Positions 1-7,868 of a stretch of DNA of 12,877 bases are shown piece by piece. Source of the stretch: JAFGPF01 sp964409485 (GTDB taxonomy: Bacteria > Chloroflexota > Dehalococcoidia > Dehalococcoidales > RBG-16-60-22). The stretch spans positions 1-12,877 of the forward strand of contig CAYPDM010000044.1 of the NCBI GenBank assembly GCA_964409485.1. The letters run 5' to 3'. Numbering within the stretch: position 1 is the first letter of the stretch; every line of letters begins with the position of its first letter. Both the position numbers and the translations under genes were made by a program. The notes under the pieces were generated by a model. It was not told where the DNA came from and made no database searches. It saw only the letters and a list, made by a program, of their open reading frames with translations.

Positions 1-45
1 GCGGGTGCGGGCCTGCGCCTGGAGCGGGCGCTGGATAAGAAATAG
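1..45 (+). CDS. Possible C-terminal end of a convergent gene (partial)
   Basis: The frame starting at base 1 reads AGAGLRLERALDKK and ends in TAG at 43-45. Nearly all its third positions are G or C, as in a coding frame, and it would converge on the ABC-transporter operon whose last gene ends at 83. With only 14 residues visible, no family can be named. The minus strand of the same bases can be read as a Pro-Ala-rich stretch, but that frame has no start codon after its upstream TGA. Confidence 0.35.
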   Translation, partial: AGAGLRLERALDKK

Positions 46-66
46 ACGGCTCTTTTCAACTGCCGT
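33..66 (-). terminator. Weak candidate terminator after the transporter operon
   Basis: On the minus strand, downstream of the last ATPase stop (83-85), a 5-bp stem ACGGC/GCCGT (bases 62-66 and 46-50) closes an 11-nt loop and is followed by the U-rich stretch CTATTTCTTA. The stem is short and the U-tract interrupted, so this is only a suggestion. It sits between two convergent reading frames, where a terminator would be expected. Confidence 0.3.
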
Positions 67-82
67 AGAATTTGGATGTCGC

Positions 83-1066
83 TTAGACTTTGAAGCAGGC
101 CACTTCGTGGCCGTTACCGACATCTCGTAATATTGGGTTTGCTTCGTGGCATTCGGAAGTAGCCAGATTGCACCTCGGGTGAAAATGACACCCGATTGGC
201 GGGTCCGCCGGACTCGGCACTTCTCCTTTGAGAACGATCCGCGTCCGTTTCCTTTCTATTACCGGATTAGGCACCGGTACCGCCGAAAGCAATGCCTTGG
301 TATAGGGGTGGAGAGGATTTGAATAAAGCTCTCGCGAGTTCGTTATTTCGATAATGCGCCCCAGGTACATCACTGCAACACGGTTGCTGATGTGCTGCAC
401 CACGGAAAGGTCATGGGCGATAAAGAGATAGGTGAGCCCCAGTTTTTCCTGGAGGTTCTCCAGGAGGTTGATTATCTGGGCTTGAATAGAGACATCCAGC
501 GCGGAGACCGGCTCGTCGCAGATTATTAGATTGGGCTGGCAGGCCAGGGCTCGGGCTATGCCTATACGCTGGCGCTGGCCGCCGCTAAACTCATGGGGGA
601 CACGGTCCATCATTGACGGGTCCAGCCCGACCAGTCGGAAAAGCTCTTCCACCCTTTCGCCAAACTCTTTTTTATTTACCAGGTTGTGGATTATCAAAGG
701 CATGCCAACGATAGTGCGAGCTGTTTGTCTGGGATTAAGTGAGCCGTAAGGGTCCTGGAAAATAGCCCCGACCTGGGCACGGAGCGGTCGTATCCGGTCT
801 TCCTTCAAGCTGGAAATATCTTTTCCGCTAAAAATTATATTTCCGGAGGTAGGTTTATATAAGCGCAGGATAGTGCGGCCTATGGTAGTTTTACCGCACC
901 CGCTCTCCCCGACAAGCCCGAGGGTCTCGTTTTTTCTTATACTAAAGCTAACACCGTCAACGGCTTTTATCTCGCCGACCCTGTGCTGCAGTAATCCCCT
1001 GGTTATTGGAAAATACATCTTGAGGTTCATAATTTCGATGACATTCTGATTTTGTTCTTGATTCAT
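83..1066 (-). CDS. Peptide-type ABC transporter ATP-binding protein (OppF/DppF type)
   Basis: This is the second of two cytoplasmic ATPases that power an oligopeptide/dipeptide-type importer. From ATG at 1066 it is 327 aa. Visible motifs are Walker A GESGCGKT (about 53-60), Q-loop FQDP (103-106), signature SGGQ (161-164), Walker B LIICDEP (180-186) and switch His in IAHD (H218). The C-terminal Opp/Dpp extension carries four cysteines (C293, C299, C306, C324) typical of the family. I chose ATG 1066 over the longer open frame beginning at 1150 because AGGAGA lies just upstream and the preceding ATPase stop overlaps it as ATGA, the sign of translational coupling. It is the last gene of the operon. 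The exact substrate (di- or oligopeptide, or another solute) cannot be deduced. Confidence 0.93.
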   Translation of the reverse strand: MNQEQNQNVIEIMNLKMYFPITRGLLQHRVGEIKAVDGVSFSIRKNETLGLVGESGCGKTTIGRTILRLYKPTSGNIIFSGKDISSLKEDRIRPLRAQVGAIFQDPYGSLNPRQTARTIVGMPLIIHNLVNKKEFGERVEELFRLVGLDPSMMDRVPHEFSGGQRQRIGIARALACQPNLIICDEPVSALDVSIQAQIINLLENLQEKLGLTYLFIAHDLSVVQHISNRVAVMYLGRIIEITNSRELYSNPLHPYTKALLSAVPVPNPVIERKRTRIVLKGEVPSPADPPIGCHFHPRCNLATSECHEANPILRDVGNGHEVACFKV

Positions 1067-2055
1067 GGTTTCTCCTGGATATCCGCATAACACGCTGCGT
1101 AATGCTGGCCTTCCAACTGGGCCAGCGGGGGCCAGGGTTCCCGCCGGCATCTCTCAAAGGCATACTCGCACCGGGGCAGGAAGGCGCAATGATTCGGCAT
1201 ATTAATCAGGTTCGGCGGCAGACCCTTAATTGGAACCAGTTTTTTATCTTCCCGGGTTTCGCCCAGTTGAGGCACGCATTTCAGCAGACCGATGGTGTAC
1301 GGATGACGCGGTTTGAGAAATATATCATCGGCCAGGCCGGATTCGATGATACGGCCGGCATACATCACGTAAATCCTTTCCGCGTAGCGGGCGACGATGC
1401 CGAGATTATGCGTCACGATGACCAGGGCGGTGTTGGTTTTCATAACCATGTCCTGCATCAGTTCCAGCAGCTGCGCCTGTGTGGTGACATCAACGGCTGT
1501 GGTGGGCTCGTCGGCAATCAATATTGCGGGATTACAGGAAAGGGCTATCGCTATCATGACCCTCTGGCGCATACCGCCGCTGAACTGGTGGGGATAGGAA
1601 TCGAGGCGGTTTTTCGCATCAGGGATACCGACCAGCCTTAGCAGTTCTACGGCTCTCTCGCTGGCCGTGTGAGGTTCCATGTTGAGGTGGACTTCCAGGC
1701 TCTCGGTCAGTTGCCGCCCGATAGTCAGCACCGGATTGAGCGATGTCATCGGTTCCTGAAAAATCATGGCTACCTTAGCGCCACGGATGGAACTCATCGT
1801 TTCGCTATTGGCCTTGTACTGAAGCAGGTCCTGGCCGCTGAACATCACCCTGCCGCTTACAATCTCTCCCGGCGGGGTTGGTATAAGCTGTAGAATGGAA
1901 AGCATACTGACCGATTTACCGCACCCGCTTTCCCCCACCAGACCTATTATTTCCCTCTCGTTGATATGTAAAGAAATGCCGTCCACGGCCTTGACAAGTC
2001 CGCGGTAGGAATGGAAATGAGTCTTCAGGTTTTCAATGGTCAATATAGCTGTCAT
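1063..2055 (-). CDS. Peptide-type ABC transporter ATP-binding protein (OppD/DppD type)
   Basis: This is the first ATPase of the importer, 330 aa from ATG at 2055. It has Walker A GESGCGKS (41-48), Q-loop FQEP (99-102), signature SGGMRQR (159-165), Walker B ILIADEP (178-184) and switch His in VTHN (H216). The D-loop region reads AVDV, where ALDV is commoner. The C-terminal oligopeptide-transport extension has clustered cysteines C290, C296, C303 and C322. The open frame extends back to 2124, but that would overlap the permease C gene, and the start at 2055 is preceded by AAGGGAA at suitable spacing and matches the usual N-terminus of the family. The gap after permease C is 31 nt, and the stop overlaps the next start by 4 nt. 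OppD and OppF proteins normally act as a heterodimer. Confidence 0.93.
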   Translation of the reverse strand: MTAILTIENLKTHFHSYRGLVKAVDGISLHINEREIIGLVGESGCGKSVSMLSILQLIPTPPGEIVSGRVMFSGQDLLQYKANSETMSSIRGAKVAMIFQEPMTSLNPVLTIGRQLTESLEVHLNMEPHTASERAVELLRLVGIPDAKNRLDSYPHQFSGGMRQRVMIAIALSCNPAILIADEPTTAVDVTTQAQLLELMQDMVMKTNTALVIVTHNLGIVARYAERIYVMYAGRIIESGLADDIFLKPRHPYTIGLLKCVPQLGETREDKKLVPIKGLPPNLINMPNHCAFLPRCEYAFERCRREPWPPLAQLEGQHYAACYADIQEKP

Positions 2056-2086
2056 GGTAATTCCCTTGATTATTATTATTCGTAAA

Positions 2087-3004
2087 TTACTCGATAACTC
2101 CCCGGAGTTTCGGATCAAGCGCATCCCTCAAGCCGTCTCCGAGCATATTGAAACCGAAGACAACCAACATGATGGCTATCCCTGGCGAAATGGCCAGCAC
2201 GGGACTGGTCATAAGAAATTTGTAGCCGTCAGAGACCATACCCCCCCAGGCAGGTGTCGGCGGGGTTATCCCGATTCCCAGGAAGCTCAAGCCGGCCTCC
2301 GCCAGGATGGTGGCTCCCAGCCCGATGGTAATCATTACCAGGAGGGGAGGGAACGCATTGGGAAGAATCTCCTGCAACATAAGGCGCCGGTTGCTCATGC
2401 CCATAGCCCGCGCCGAAAGAACGTATTCGTTCTGTTTCACGGAAAGGACGACGCCGCACATCATGCGGCAGGGTGCCGCTATCATGCCGATAGACAGAGC
2501 TATGATGATATTCTTCATGCCCGACCCCAGCAACGTAGCCACGAGTAGGGCCAGCAGCAACATCGGGAAAGCCATCAGCGCATCCATAAATCTCATGATT
2601 ATATGGTAGAGGACGCCGCCGAAATAAGCAGCAATAAGACCTAGCGCTATGCCGATTACCGAAGCGATGCCTATTACAGAAACACCGATGATTAAGGATG
2701 TCTGCGAGCCGTAGATTATCCGACTCAAGGTGTCCCTGCCCAGGGAATCCGTCCCCAGGAGATGAGCCATACTCGGCGGCTCGAGTTTGTTGATGATGTC
2801 CATCTTGTACGGGTCATAAGGGGCCAGGAGAGGCGCAAAAATAGCCGCGATTATCAGTATGACGATTATCACGAAGCCGATAACCGGCAAAGGCCGACCC
2901 ACGAAGACGGAAATCATACGTTTCGTCTCGCTGTAACTCGGCGCTACTTCTGACCAGCCGGAATCATCAACAGCCTTGTTGCCGGTATCTTTCTCCTCCG
3001 CCAT
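2087..3004 (-). CDS. Peptide-type ABC transporter permease (OppC/DppC type)
   Basis: This is the second inner-membrane subunit of the importer, 305 aa. A hydrophilic N-terminus of about 35 residues precedes a first hydrophobic segment (about 40-60). The family motif LLGTDSLGRD (82-91) follows, then several membrane segments and the EAA loop that contacts the ATPases (about 193-216, with A198-x-A200-M-G). The C-terminus, GDGLRDALDPKLRG, is typical of DppC/OppC. The start ATG at 3004 is preceded by AAGGAG, which overlaps the TAA of permease B, so the two permease genes are probably translated in close coupling. The length is normal for the family, and nothing is missing. Confidence 0.94.
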   Translation of the reverse strand: MAEEKDTGNKAVDDSGWSEVAPSYSETKRMISVFVGRPLPVIGFVIIVILIIAAIFAPLLAPYDPYKMDIINKLEPPSMAHLLGTDSLGRDTLSRIIYGSQTSLIIGVSVIGIASVIGIALGLIAAYFGGVLYHIIMRFMDALMAFPMLLLALLVATLLGSGMKNIIIALSIGMIAAPCRMMCGVVLSVKQNEYVLSARAMGMSNRRLMLQEILPNAFPPLLVMITIGLGATILAEAGLSFLGIGITPPTPAWGGMVSDGYKFLMTSPVLAISPGIAIMLVVFGFNMLGDGLRDALDPKLRGVIE

Positions 3005-3015
3005 GTCAGAGCTCC

Positions 3016-3972
3016 TTAATCATATCGTATCCTCGGGTCGAGCCACCCGTAGGAGATGTCAACTACAAGATTTGATAGTACCACCACTACCGCAATAATG
3101 AGGGTGCCGGCCTGAATAACCTGGAAATCCTGCTGCATCACGGATTGCGTCATCAGCCTGCCGACACCGGGGATATTAAAAATTGTCTCTATGAGGACCG
3201 AGCCTCCGAAGATAAAGGCTACCTGGAGACCAAGCTGGGTGACAACAGGGATAAGGGCATTCTTGATGGTATGCCTCGTAATAATCATCCGCTCTCTCAA
3301 TCCCTTGGACCACGCCGTGCGGATATAATCCTGCTGAATCACCTCGAGCATCGAGGAACGGGTCAGACGGGTCAGCGCGGCTAAAGAGAAGAGAGAAAGG
3401 CAAATAACCGGCATTACTATCTTTTTCAGGCTCAACCAGAAATCTTCGAAAGGGTCGGTCCAGCCGCTTACCGGCAGCAACCCGGCCTTGAGAGCCAGGA
3501 GATAAATAAGAATAATACCCACCCAGAAAGCCGGCGCAGTTATACCGATGTTTGCCAGGAAAGTAACCGCCGTATCTATCCACGTACCTCGCCGGAGGGC
3601 GCAAATAACGCCGAAACCGATGCCGAAAATAGCGCTGATTATAAAAGCCAGCACCCCCAGGTAAACCGTTATGGGCATACGTTCCTTGATAAGGTAGCCC
3701 ACGTCGGCATCATAGTATATGGAAAGACCGAAATCGCCGGTGAAAAGTCCACCCAGCCAGTCGACGTACTGCAACGGTATGGTTTTATCCAGGCCGAACT
3801 TAACCCGCAGTTCTTGAAGTTGCTCGTCGGTTAGCTCCTGCATATCGGCCTGGTTAATGTATATCACCAGTGGATCGCCGGGTAAAAGACGGATAAAGAG
3901 AAAAATCATGATAGTGACAATCAGGATAACGATAATGCCTATCAATATCCGGCGGATGATGTATGCTGTCAC
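3016..3972 (-). CDS. Peptide-type ABC transporter permease (OppB/DppB type)
   Basis: This is the first inner-membrane permease, 318 aa from a GTG start at 3972. The N-terminus, (V/M)TAYIIRRILIGI, is the standard opening of DppB proteins, followed by a first membrane helix (about 8-28), the LLPGDP motif, a periplasmic segment with GLDKTIPLQY, five more hydrophobic segments and an EAA loop (from DYIRTAWSKGL). It ends in WLDPRIRYD, the usual C-terminus. An ATG at 4014 in the same frame would add 14 residues, but GGAGG lies 5 nt before the GTG and the added residues do not look like the family. The 200-nt gap to the binding-protein gene contains a strong hairpin. Confidence 0.92.
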   Translation of the reverse strand: MTAYIIRRILIGIIVILIVTIMIFLFIRLLPGDPLVIYINQADMQELTDEQLQELRVKFGLDKTIPLQYVDWLGGLFTGDFGLSIYYDADVGYLIKERMPITVYLGVLAFIISAIFGIGFGVICALRRGTWIDTAVTFLANIGITAPAFWVGIILIYLLALKAGLLPVSGWTDPFEDFWLSLKKIVMPVICLSLFSLAALTRLTRSSMLEVIQQDYIRTAWSKGLRERMIITRHTIKNALIPVVTQLGLQVAFIFGGSVLIETIFNIPGVGRLMTQSVMQQDFQVIQAGTLIIAVVVVLSNLVVDISYGWLDPRIRYD

Positions 3973-4097
3973 ACTGGCCTCCGTCAATGTTAAGTGGCAT
4001 TCCGAAAAACGCACACCCCGACTATACCTGGCTATGAGTATAATCCGGGTAATAAGCTATGCCTGAGGTGCTGTTAAGTGCTCTCGTATTCCAGACC

Positions 4098-4144
4098 GGG
4101 TGACATACCGTGTCGCCATATCGGGGAACGCCGTTATGCCACCC
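4098..4144 (-). other. Intercistronic stem-loop between binding-protein and permease genes
   Basis: In the minus-strand transcript GGGTGGCATA (4144-4135) pairs with TATGTCACCC (4107-4098): ten consecutive base pairs including one G-U wobble, closing a 27-nt loop. It begins 28 nt after the binding-protein stop codon and has no U-tract, so it is not a classic terminator. Known intercistronic hairpins in binding-protein transporter operons protect the upstream mRNA from 3' decay so that the binding protein is made in excess. That role is inferred here. Confidence 0.6.
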
Positions 4145-4172
4145 AATCCTGTACATTTACTTGCGCTATATA

Positions 4173-5810
4173 TTACTTTTCCAGCCAGACGTCATGTGGC
4201 GCCCAGTAACTCACGATGTGTCTGGCATGATGTTCGAACCCATGAAGGGTTGGATACATGGCAACCAGCGGGCAATCGCCCTGGTACGGGATGCATATAA
4301 CGTCGTCGTACAAACCCTTGATTATTTCCTTGAACTGCTTGGTACGCGCTTCATCATCGAGCTGCGCGGTAATGGCATCCCATTTATCGAACCATCCTTC
4401 GGGACGGTAGAAGCTGATGTAGTTAGTTTCGTCACCGTAGCGGCCCATGGTGCCGAGGAGCGTGCCGACATTGGGGAAGCCGGGGAAGAGGATGCCCTCC
4501 CAGCCCTCGCGAGGCTTGGAAAAGGCTGCGCCGAACTCGAGGATTTCCAGTTCGGTCTCGATGCCGACCTCTTTAAGGTACGTCTGCACGGCTACGAGGG
4601 TATCGCGCCGCGCCATGACATCGGAAACCAGCTTGGTAGTAAATCCGCCGGGATAACCGGCCTCGGCGAGCAGCTCTCTGGCTTTGTCGGGGTCGTACTC
4701 GCGCAGTGGACAATCATCATTGTACCACTGGTCTCCAACCATCGCCAGCTGTCCCAGAGGATCGTAGTAACCCATGCCGATGCCCTGGGCCATCGTCCTC
4801 TTGTCAAGGGCGTATTCCAGCGCCAGTCGTACCCTCTTATCGGCGAAGGGAGAGTCCGGGTTATTGCCGTCCGGGATAAAGCTGTGGAGGTAAGCCAGCG
4901 TCGGCTGGTAGATGGTATAGCCTTCAGCGGCCAGTTGGACCGCATCGACGGGGTCGACGTTCTCTATGGCCTGCGCTTCTCCCGCCTTGAAGGACATGAT
5001 ACTGACGGTGAGGTCGGCGATGTTGCGGATTTCTATAGCATCCAGGTAAGGCTTGCCCTCCTGCCAGTAGTTGTCATTCCTCGTGTATCTGACGAAATTG
5101 TCTCTCTGCCAGCTGTCAAACAGGAAAGGCCCGGTGCCGACGCAGTGCAGTTCGGCCATATTTTCCGCGGTGGCTTCTTTGGCCATGGCCGTCGGCGAAG
5201 CCATCAAGCCGATAGCCCCCTGCGCGATACGGAGCAGGAAGGTGGAATCGACATCTTCCAGGTTTATCTTGACGGTGTATTCATCCGGGACTTCGATTGA
5301 TGTGACGTTGGTAAGGAAGGCCGTGCCGGATAAATTTGCCTCGGTGACGGCTTCAATATTGTACTTCACGGCTTCGGCGTTGAAGGGAGTGCCGTCGTGG
5401 AACTTGATGCCCTCGCGTAGCGTTAGCGTAATGGTCTTGCCATCGGGCGAGACGTCCCAGTCGGTGGCCAGGAAGGGCTCTATATGTTCCAGTTCATCGG
5501 TCAATAGAAGGGGTTCTAATGCCGGGAAGGTATTGCGGTTGGCGCAAATCCCGAGGTTATCGGCGATGGAACCTATCTGGGTTATACCGCCATTGTGGTT
5601 CCAGATAAAGGTGCCGCCGTATTGCGGTCCGCCGGGTTCCGGTGCCGGCGCGGGTGCCGGTGATGGTTCTGGCTCCGGCGATGGTGCCGGCGCTGGTGCG
5701 GGTGCAGGAGCCGGTGCCGGTTCAGGGGTTGGTTCGGCACAGCTGCCCAGGAGAAGTCCGGCTATTATCACGATCATCAGAGATATGATAAAACCATTCT
5801 TCAATTTCAT
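4173..5810 (-). CDS. Family 5 extracellular solute-binding lipoprotein of a peptide-type ABC importer
   Basis: This is the substrate-binding protein of the adjacent importer, 545 aa. The N-terminus is a lipoprotein signal: MKLK, a hydrophobic stretch (about 7-22) and the lipobox LGSC with C24 as the lipidated residue. Residues 27-62 form a Pro-Ala/Glu/Ser linker holding the domain off the membrane. The SBP_bac_5 domain follows from about residue 63, with the family signatures PQYGGT, LTLREGIKFHDGTPFNAEAV, VRLALEYALDK and DPDKARELLAEAGYPGG. The start ATG at 5810 has AGGAGG 8 nt upstream. It lies 153 nt after the sulfatase-like gene and ahead of the permeases, the usual position. Such proteins bind peptides, but some bind sugars, nickel or other solutes, so the substrate stays open. 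Confidence 0.94.
   Translation of the reverse strand: MKLKNGFIISLMIVIIAGLLLGSCAEPTPEPAPAPAPAPAPAPSPEPEPSPAPAPAPEPGGPQYGGTFIWNHNGGITQIGSIADNLGICANRNTFPALEPLLLTDELEHIEPFLATDWDVSPDGKTITLTLREGIKFHDGTPFNAEAVKYNIEAVTEANLSGTAFLTNVTSIEVPDEYTVKINLEDVDSTFLLRIAQGAIGLMASPTAMAKEATAENMAELHCVGTGPFLFDSWQRDNFVRYTRNDNYWQEGKPYLDAIEIRNIADLTVSIMSFKAGEAQAIENVDPVDAVQLAAEGYTIYQPTLAYLHSFIPDGNNPDSPFADKRVRLALEYALDKRTMAQGIGMGYYDPLGQLAMVGDQWYNDDCPLREYDPDKARELLAEAGYPGGFTTKLVSDVMARRDTLVAVQTYLKEVGIETELEILEFGAAFSKPREGWEGILFPGFPNVGTLLGTMGRYGDETNYISFYRPEGWFDKWDAITAQLDDEARTKQFKEIIKGLYDDVICIPYQGDCPLVAMYPTLHGFEHHARHIVSYWAPHDVWLEK
5634..5732 (-). repeat. Pro-Ala low-complexity repeat (lipoprotein linker)
   Basis: This is a run of alternating proline codons encoding residues 27-59 of the binding protein: (AP)6, then SPEPEPSP, then (AP)3 and EP. 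The DNA is an imperfect tandem of GGTGCCGGC-like units. Such repeats are prone to length change by slippage. The linker most likely spaces the binding domain from the membrane. Confidence 0.85.
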
Positions 5811-5963
5811 ATTCTTAACCTCCTGTGAAAACTTGGTTTACGTTCTTTTCGACCTTGTTTAATGTTATCTTGAGCATTTCCCTTTGGTTTTTGTTATTCT
5901 CCCGTCACATAAGCTGGTGCCTCCCGGATATTATCCTAAGTAAGATCACAATAGTCCTCCGGC

Positions 5964-7313
5964 TTAGAGCCTTAATTCAAGACGTGGTTTCAGGAGATGG
6001 TCGGTAAGTTTGGTCTCGCGCATGAATTCCACCAGCATCTCGTGCAGCTCGTGCGCCTTTTCTGGTTTTTCTGTTATGACGTTCTTCAACTGCTGCGGGT
6101 CTGAAGGCAGATGATAGAGTTCGGATAAACCTGCTTCGGTGTTATAGAGTAGAGACCATTCATCCGTCGTTACGGTTGCGGTAGAATCTTTTTCCGTTTC
6201 TCGCAGGTGATCATCAACTGAACGTAGTGAATCACCGGCATTCAGGAACGGATGCGCACTCACCACATATTTTCGGCCCGGTATGGTCTGGTCTTTTATC
6301 ATCGGCAGCAGTGATATACCCTCGACTCGAGGAGGAATCTTAAAGCCCATGATATCCATTACTGTGGGCATCAAATCAATGGCTGAAGTCAACCCGCTAT
6401 AAACAGTCGGTTTGACACCGGGAACATAAATAATGAGAGGGGTGTGTGTCACTTCTTCATAGAATGGTGAGTCGGACCAGATTCCGGTTATCGGCCTCCC
6501 GGTTTTTTTATCCTTGGCGAAGACCATTTTACCGAGAAGGCCGCCATGTTCTCCGAAGTAGTAACCGTGGTCGCTCGTGAAGATGATGGCAGTATTTTCG
6601 AGCAAGCCCATGTTCTCCACCCTGCGCATGAAATACCCGAACCATGTATCTACCATGGTGATTTCACCACAGTACGATGCGTGGGCCTTTTTGACCTTCT
6701 CTTCAGTAAGGCCGGGGATATCCTGCCAGTATCCATACAAGGGCGGCGCCTGGTCGCCGTCATGTCCGGGCCAGTATAGTTCACGATAATATTGCGGGGG
6801 CTCCCAGGGCTCGTGCGGATCCCAGGTGTCTATGTAGAGAAAGAAATTCTCCTTATAATGCCTTTCCAACCAATCCATTGATTTTATGAATGTCTGGGGA
6901 GCAAAGCAATCGGATTCATAGCGCCAAGATCCTCTCACATCTCCGCCGAAAAAGGGCGTCTGACCGGGAATCTCGGTAAAGCTCTTGAACCCACGGTCGT
7001 AGTTCATACCGTTGCGTATGAAGAACGGTGTATCAACAATCGCGGCGGTGGTGACGTCCTTGTTTGACAGCAATTCTGGTAGCACATCTTCGCTTTTTGA
7101 TATTGGTTCCCACTGCATAAAAGACATCGTCCAGCGACCCGTAAAATAATCGGCCCTAGTCGGCATGGTCGGGAATCCGGCGATGTAATGACCGTCAAAA
7201 CGGACAGACTTTTTCGCGAAATCGTCTATTGAAGGTGTATGGATTTCTTTATTCCCGTATATACCTACACGGTCACGACGTAACGAATCGGATATTACCC
7301 AGATAACGTTCAA
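5964..7313 (-). CDS. Sulfatase-like hydrolase (alkaline phosphatase superfamily) with Thr at the nucleophile position
   Basis: This is a 449-aa protein with no signal peptide, so probably cytoplasmic. The sulfatase-fold landmarks are present in order: N-terminal metal-site strand NVIWVISDSLRRD (D9), the nucleophile motif T49-M-P-T-R53 followed by FTGR, DPHEPW (D165, H167), SDHG (D248, H249) with GEHG (H256) and K262, then THTPLI (H290). Classical sulfatases have Cys or Ser at the first motif position, converted to formylglycine. The ACC codon here gives threonine, as in phosphatase, phosphodiesterase and phosphotransferase members of the superfamily, so sulfate-ester hydrolysis is doubtful. 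The start is TTG at 7313: TAA lies directly upstream in frame, AGAGGG is 8 nt upstream, and the next ATG would be M50 inside the active-site motif. It is the first gene of the presumed minus-strand operon. Confidence 0.88.
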   Translation of the reverse strand: MNVIWVISDSLRRDRVGIYGNKEIHTPSIDDFAKKSVRFDGHYIAGFPTMPTRADYFTGRWTMSFMQWEPISKSEDVLPELLSNKDVTTAAIVDTPFFIRNGMNYDRGFKSFTEIPGQTPFFGGDVRGSWRYESDCFAPQTFIKSMDWLERHYKENFFLYIDTWDPHEPWEPPQYYRELYWPGHDGDQAPPLYGYWQDIPGLTEEKVKKAHASYCGEITMVDTWFGYFMRRVENMGLLENTAIIFTSDHGYYFGEHGGLLGKMVFAKDKKTGRPITGIWSDSPFYEEVTHTPLIIYVPGVKPTVYSGLTSAIDLMPTVMDIMGFKIPPRVEGISLLPMIKDQTIPGRKYVVSAHPFLNAGDSLRSVDDHLRETEKDSTATVTTDEWSLLYNTEAGLSELYHLPSDPQQLKNVITEKPEKAHELHEMLVEFMRETKLTDHLLKPRLELRL

Positions 7314-7520
7314 TTAATATTCCCTCTCTTCCCTTTGCTTTCCCTGCGTTAGAGTACAAGGATAGGCTATAAATAAGGTACCGAGATATCAAATAGCGTA
7401 TTATTTACATCTTTCTCCTTTCTTCCGAACATATCAGAGTAATAGACTATTTATACTCCCGATAGTTGTTTTTTAACAATTTTCGTGCTTGCGCCATGCA
7501 TTTTCTTGAGGGTTAAGGAA

Positions 7521-7549
7521 AGTCTAACTAATTTAAAATGATTTGTCAA
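7521..7549 (-). promoter_or_regulatory. Sigma70-like promoter for the sulfatase/transporter genes
   Basis: On the minus strand a perfect -35 TTGACA (7549-7544) is followed by exactly 17 nt and a -10 TAGACT (7526-7521; four of six consensus bases). Transcription would start near 7514, giving a leader of about 200 nt before the TTG start of the sulfatase-like gene. No other equally good pair was seen in this intergenic region. Confidence 0.6.
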
Positions 7550-7637
7550 TTGATTTTGTGCATAAAACTACCAGTATACGTATTATTATTGTCAAAATTA
7601 TTACATCATCCCTCGCTAATCTTCACAATGAACCCCA

Positions 7638-7657
7638 CCGTTAATAGTTATTATCGG
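7638..7657. repeat. 20-bp imperfect palindrome, possible operator
   Basis: The sequence is CCG-T-TAATA-GT-TATTA-T-CGG: 5-bp and 3-bp arms symmetrical about a GT centre, with one T/T mismatch on each side. AT-rich dyads with GC ends are common as binding sites for dimeric regulators. It lies about 90 bp upstream of the minus-strand -35 box and about 550 bp before the plus-strand operon. No regulator gene is in the window, so the role is open. Confidence 0.4.
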
Positions 7658-7868
7658 CGGTAACAGGCCGGATAACCGGATACTCAAAGCATCACTCTCT
7701 TAATAATCTTAAAGGCGGGTCAGCCATATTCTCTCCAGTTGATAAGCCTATATCTTAATTCAGACGTGATTACCTCCCATAACCCCACCCCATACTTTTA
7801 GGAAGTACCCCGGATGGGATTAGACATTGGTCCCCCAACATGTTACTATAAACATCGGCAAAGGGAAG

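Noticed and set aside
1..36. Minus-strand Pro-Ala-rich reading resembling a lipoprotein linker
   Set aside because: The frame has TGA shortly upstream and no start codon between; the GC-rich plus-strand frame ending at 45 explains it better.
1067..1150. N-terminal extension of the OppF/DppF ATPase
   Set aside because: The extension would overlap most of the last 28 codons of the preceding ATPase and reads as non-homologous sequence. The ATGA overlap and AGGAGA support the start at 1066.
4110..5300. 396-aa plus-strand open frame
   Set aside because: It lies antisense to the binding-protein gene, which has a clear family match, lipobox and ribosome site. The antisense translation has no recognisable motif.
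7452..7510. Two overlapping 16-codon frames in the minus-strand leader
   Set aside because: Both start at adjacent ATGs without a ribosome binding site, and the peptides show no attenuator-like codon run.
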